A program made the position numbers and the translations under genes. 8,465 bases of DNA from positions 1-8,465 of the forward strand of contig JAFXWT010000212.1 of assembly GCA_017542695.1 (NCBI GenBank). Reading direction: 5' to 3'. Position 1 is the first letter of the stretch. Each line of letters begins with the position of its first letter. The notes under the pieces were generated by a model that was not told where the DNA came from, ran no database searches, and saw nothing but the letters and a program-made list of their open reading frames with translations. The DNA is from Clostridia bacterium (GTDB taxonomy: Bacteria > Bacillota_A > Clostridia > Oscillospirales > CAG-272). Positions 6,117-8,465 of this stretch are shown here, in pieces.

Positions 6117-8330
6117 ATGGCATCTTTTTCTGTTGATCTCGGAGGCAAAAAGCTGGTCGTGTCGGCTTACGCCAAAAATATTGTGAGGTTTCGCATAAGC
6201 GATAATTTTGAGCCGACGCTGTTTGAGAAGTACGGCATTTACCGTCCCGCCGAGGACTGCGGCGAGCTGACGGACGACGGGCTTCTTGTCGGCGATCTTT
6301 TGGTCAGGTTCGACGACGGAAAGATCGTGTTCTTGTCGAAAAGAACGGAGCGCAAGATCACGATAGGCGAAAATGTCGCCGACGTGCGCGCTTACATGGA
6401 CAAAAAGCTCGGAGGTCTGCGCCCTGAATACCGCCAGATAATCGGCGACGAAGCAAAGCGCAACTACGGCACGACGGATTTTGAAAAAGACCCAAAATAC
6501 ATCGAACTTGAAACGGAGGGCGAGACTTTCTACGGTCTCGGCGAAAGCAACGAGGATCGCCTTATCTTAAACGGTAAGACGTATCTTGAGCGCGTCGTAT
6601 ATCAAAGATGCGAGATACCGATCCCGTTCATCATGTCCAAGGAGGGCTACGGTATCCTCTGCAATTCGACGTTCTGGCACGGCGTCGACGTTTGCGACAG
6701 AGACAAAAACAAAGTCGTGTGGTACCTGCCCGACGGCGACATCGACTTTATGATATTCATCGGATATTCGCTCTCGCATATACTCGAGAGATTCACATAC
6801 GTGACGGGACGCCCGATGCTCATGCCGAAATGGGCGCACGGTCTCACGTTCACGGAGCAGTACTACGCCGATCAGTTTGAAGTAATGCACACGGCGGAGA
6901 AGTTCCGCGAGCTCGGTCTTCCGTGCGACATGATAAGTCTTGAACCCGGCTGGATGGCGAAGAGATATGACTTCTCCGTTGATAAGAAATGGAACACGGA
7001 GCGCTTCTTCATCAACGAATGGGCAAGGCACGACAATCCGCACGAGGCGAACGCGGGATTCTTCCTCTCCGCGCTGAAGCGCTACGGCTTCAAGACGCAG
7101 CTCTGGCTGTGCTGCCAGCACGACTTCACGGCTCACGAGGAAAATCTTGCGGGCAATGATACGGATTTCGGCATTCCCGCGTGGTTTGATCATCTGCGCG
7201 CGTTCGTCAACGACGGTGCGGCGTCGTTTAAGGTCGACCCGTGCCATGTCTGCGACAGTGCCGATGAGGCAAGAGTATACGCCAACGGAAAAGCGGAGCC
7301 CGAAATGCACAACCTGATGCAGACGCTATGCGTCAAGGAAATGTATCAGGGAGCAAAATCGCACACGGGACTCCGTCCGATGCACCACTTCTGCGGCGGA
7401 TATACGGGCACGGGCGCGTATTCTGCGGGCAACACGGGTGACAACGGCGGCAGACAGAAGTCGATGGCGTGGATGCTCAACCTCGGTCTCTCCGGCTACT
7501 CGAACGTGACGTGCGATATGAACGTGCACGATAAATTCACGATACATTACGGCTTCTTCATGGCTTGGTGCCAGCTCAACGCGTGGGCGGGATTCGAGCA
7601 TCCGTGGTGGGCGGGCGACGAAATGCACGCGCTCTTCACCTACTACGACAAGCTCCGCTATCGCCTGATGCCGTATATCTATTCGACTGCGATATTCGCA
7701 AATCTGACGGGCTTGCCCGTTTGCCGCGCAATGCCGCTGATGTTCGACGATGCGATGTGCGCAAACACCGTCTGTCAGTATATGTTCGGCGACAATCTGC
7801 TCGTCGGCGCGTTCACGGACAAGATATATCTGCCCGCCGGCTCGACGTGGATTGATTATTGGACGGGCGAGGTCTACGACGGCGATCAGGAAATAGCGCT
7901 TGAAGTTCCCGACGACCGCGGCGGCGCGCTTTACGTGCGCGGCGGCGCGATAATCCCGACCGAAGAGCCGAGCAATTACATCGACTGCAAGGATCCGAAG
8001 AAGATCACTCTTGAAATTTACCCCGAGGGACTGTCGCACTTCACAATGTATGAGGACGACGGTACGACTTGTGATTTTGAACACGGCGCTCGTTCGAGCA
8101 CGTCGTTCGTGTGCAACACGTCGGAAAAATCGATCGTCATCATGATCGGTCAGCGCGACGGCGCGTTCACCGGAATGACGGAAGAAAGAGAATACGCCGC
8201 GCGCGTGTTCATGAAAAACGACCCGAAGAAGATAACGGTCGGAGGCAGGAAAACCGCGTTCACAAGAGACGGCAACTATATCGTCTTTGAAATAAACGAC
8301 GCCGGCGAAGCGAAGATATTCTGTCGATGA
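6117..8330 (+). CDS. Glycoside hydrolase family 31 protein (alpha-glycosidase-like)
   Basis: A 737-residue family 31 glycoside hydrolase; the family mostly hydrolyses alpha-glucosidic or alpha-xylosidic bonds by a retaining mechanism. An N-terminal beta-sandwich (about 1-230) contains YGLGE. The catalytic barrel starts at MPKWAHG (236) and ends near DKLRYRLMPYIYS (511-523); beta-rich C-terminal domains follow. By position, the nucleophile should be D374 in FKVDP and the acid/base D442 in NTGDN. The segment after D374 (PCHVCDS) differs from the usual D-x-x-E arrangement, so the substrate cannot be predicted. There is no signal peptide or membrane helix, so it is probably cytoplasmic and acts on imported oligosaccharides or glycosides. 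Start: ATG 6117 with GGAGG at 6107-6111; the upstream in-frame TTG at 6054 is the promoter -35 box. The gene is monocistronic, with its own promoter and terminator. Confidence 0.9.
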   Translation: MASFSVDLGGKKLVVSAYAKNIVRFRISDNFEPTLFEKYGIYRPAEDCGELTDDGLLVGDLLVRFDDGKIVFLSKRTERKITIGENVADVRAYMDKKLGGLRPEYRQIIGDEAKRNYGTTDFEKDPKYIELETEGETFYGLGESNEDRLILNGKTYLERVVYQRCEIPIPFIMSKEGYGILCNSTFWHGVDVCDRDKNKVVWYLPDGDIDFMIFIGYSLSHILERFTYVTGRPMLMPKWAHGLTFTEQYYADQFEVMHTAEKFRELGLPCDMISLEPGWMAKRYDFSVDKKWNTERFFINEWARHDNPHEANAGFFLSALKRYGFKTQLWLCCQHDFTAHEENLAGNDTDFGIPAWFDHLRAFVNDGAASFKVDPCHVCDSADEARVYANGKAEPEMHNLMQTLCVKEMYQGAKSHTGLRPMHHFCGGYTGTGAYSAGNTGDNGGRQKSMAWMLNLGLSGYSNVTCDMNVHDKFTIHYGFFMAWCQLNAWAGFEHPWWAGDEMHALFTYYDKLRYRLMPYIYSTAIFANLTGLPVCRAMPLMFDDAMCANTVCQYMFGDNLLVGAFTDKIYLPAGSTWIDYWTGEVYDGDQEIALEVPDDRGGALYVRGGAIIPTEEPSNYIDCKDPKKITLEIYPEGLSHFTMYEDDGTTCDFEHGARSSTSFVCNTSEKSIVIMIGQRDGAFTGMTEEREYAARVFMKNDPKKITVGGRKTAFTRDGNYIVFEINDAGEAKIFCR

Positions 8331-8340
8331 AAAAACAATC

Positions 8341-8366
8341 AAAACCTCCGCATTCGCGGAGGTTTT
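8341..8366. terminator. Bidirectional intrinsic terminator
   Basis: AAAACCTCCGC (8341-8351) and GCGGAGGTTTT (8356-8366) form a perfect 11-bp stem with an ATTC tetraloop, ten bases after the GH31 stop. On the + strand the stem ends in TTTT and then GAGTTATATGG. On the minus strand the tail is richer in U (TTTT-GATTG-TTTTTT). It therefore probably serves both the GH31 gene and a converging minus-strand gene. Confidence 0.88.
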
Positions 8367-8405
8367 GAGTTATATGGTTTCTTTTACACAATGGAGTGTT
8401 TTATA

Positions 8406-8465
8406 TCACACCGTACCGGTGACCGTGACCGTCGCCGTGCCAGGATCTGTCGCCCAGATACCGCT
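8406..8465 (-). CDS. Possible 3' end of a converging gene (partial)
   Basis: On the minus strand one frame is open from the window edge and ends in TGA at 8408-8406, reading SGIWATDPGTATVTVTGTV. The alternating Thr/Val pattern would suit the last beta-strand of an Ig-like or other surface-protein repeat domain, but 19 residues are far too few to assign a family. Support comes from position: the terminator at 8341-8366 has its better U-tract in this direction, 40 bases downstream. A second minus-strand frame is also open here and ends in TAA at 8403-8401 (a His/Gly-rich tail), so the frame is not certain. Confidence 0.35.
   Translation of the reverse strand, partial: SGIWATDPGTATVTVTGTV

Noticed and set aside
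7326..8342. Long minus-strand open frame opposite the GH31 gene
   Set aside because: It mirrors the codon periodicity of a confidently identified + strand gene, is rich in Arg, Val and Ala as such shadows are, has no recognisable motif and runs through the terminator. The same applies to long minus-strand frames at 2816-3505, 4170-4874 and 6567-7310.

Overview
The window looks like ordinary chromosome from a moderately GC-rich member of the Clostridia, probably an uncultured gut-type Firmicute. The reasons are AGGAGG-type ribosome binding sites before almost every gene, sigma-A-like promoters in AT-rich gaps, a DUF177 (YceD)-rpmF pair with a four-cysteine L32, a DUF512 radical SAM protein directly in front of der and plsY, and a Gram-positive-type leucyl-tRNA synthetase. 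No species can be named from the sequence alone.

Layout on the + strand: the 3' part of leuS (1-1205) runs off the left edge. A perfect-consensus promoter (1230-1258) then starts a compact run of yceD/DUF177 (1309-1815), rpmF (1861-2043), a PDZ/radical SAM/DUF512 protein (2102-3403), der (3405-4733) and plsY (4735-5439). A strong hairpin lies between rpmF and the DUF512 gene and may attenuate read-through. The DUF512-der and der-plsY junctions each leave a single base between stop and start, so those three genes are very likely co-transcribed and translationally coupled. rpsT (5586-5852) follows with its own promoter, a leader able to pair with its Shine-Dalgarno and GTG start, and a classical rho-independent terminator. 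A structured intergenic region (about 5900-6050) holds a REP-like palindromic element and a GC-rich hairpin. A well-formed promoter with a 17-bp palindrome over its -10 box then drives a monocistronic family 31 glycoside hydrolase gene (6117-8330). A bidirectional-looking terminator (8341-8366) separates it from what is probably the 3' tip of a converging minus-strand gene (8406-8465).

Functionally, the left two thirds is a translation and ribosome-biogenesis neighbourhood: tRNA charging, L32, S20, the 50S assembly GTPase Der and the poorly understood DUF177 and DUF512 proteins, plus PlsY for phospholipid synthesis. The right third is a separate, probably regulated carbohydrate-utilisation gene. 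I saw no tRNA, rRNA, CRISPR array, insertion sequence, prophage or defence genes, and no clearly undescribed multi-gene system. The points most worth following are the DUF512 protein of unknown function next to der, the rpsT leader, the palindromic GH31 operator, the GH31 variant itself and the repeat-like intergenic element.
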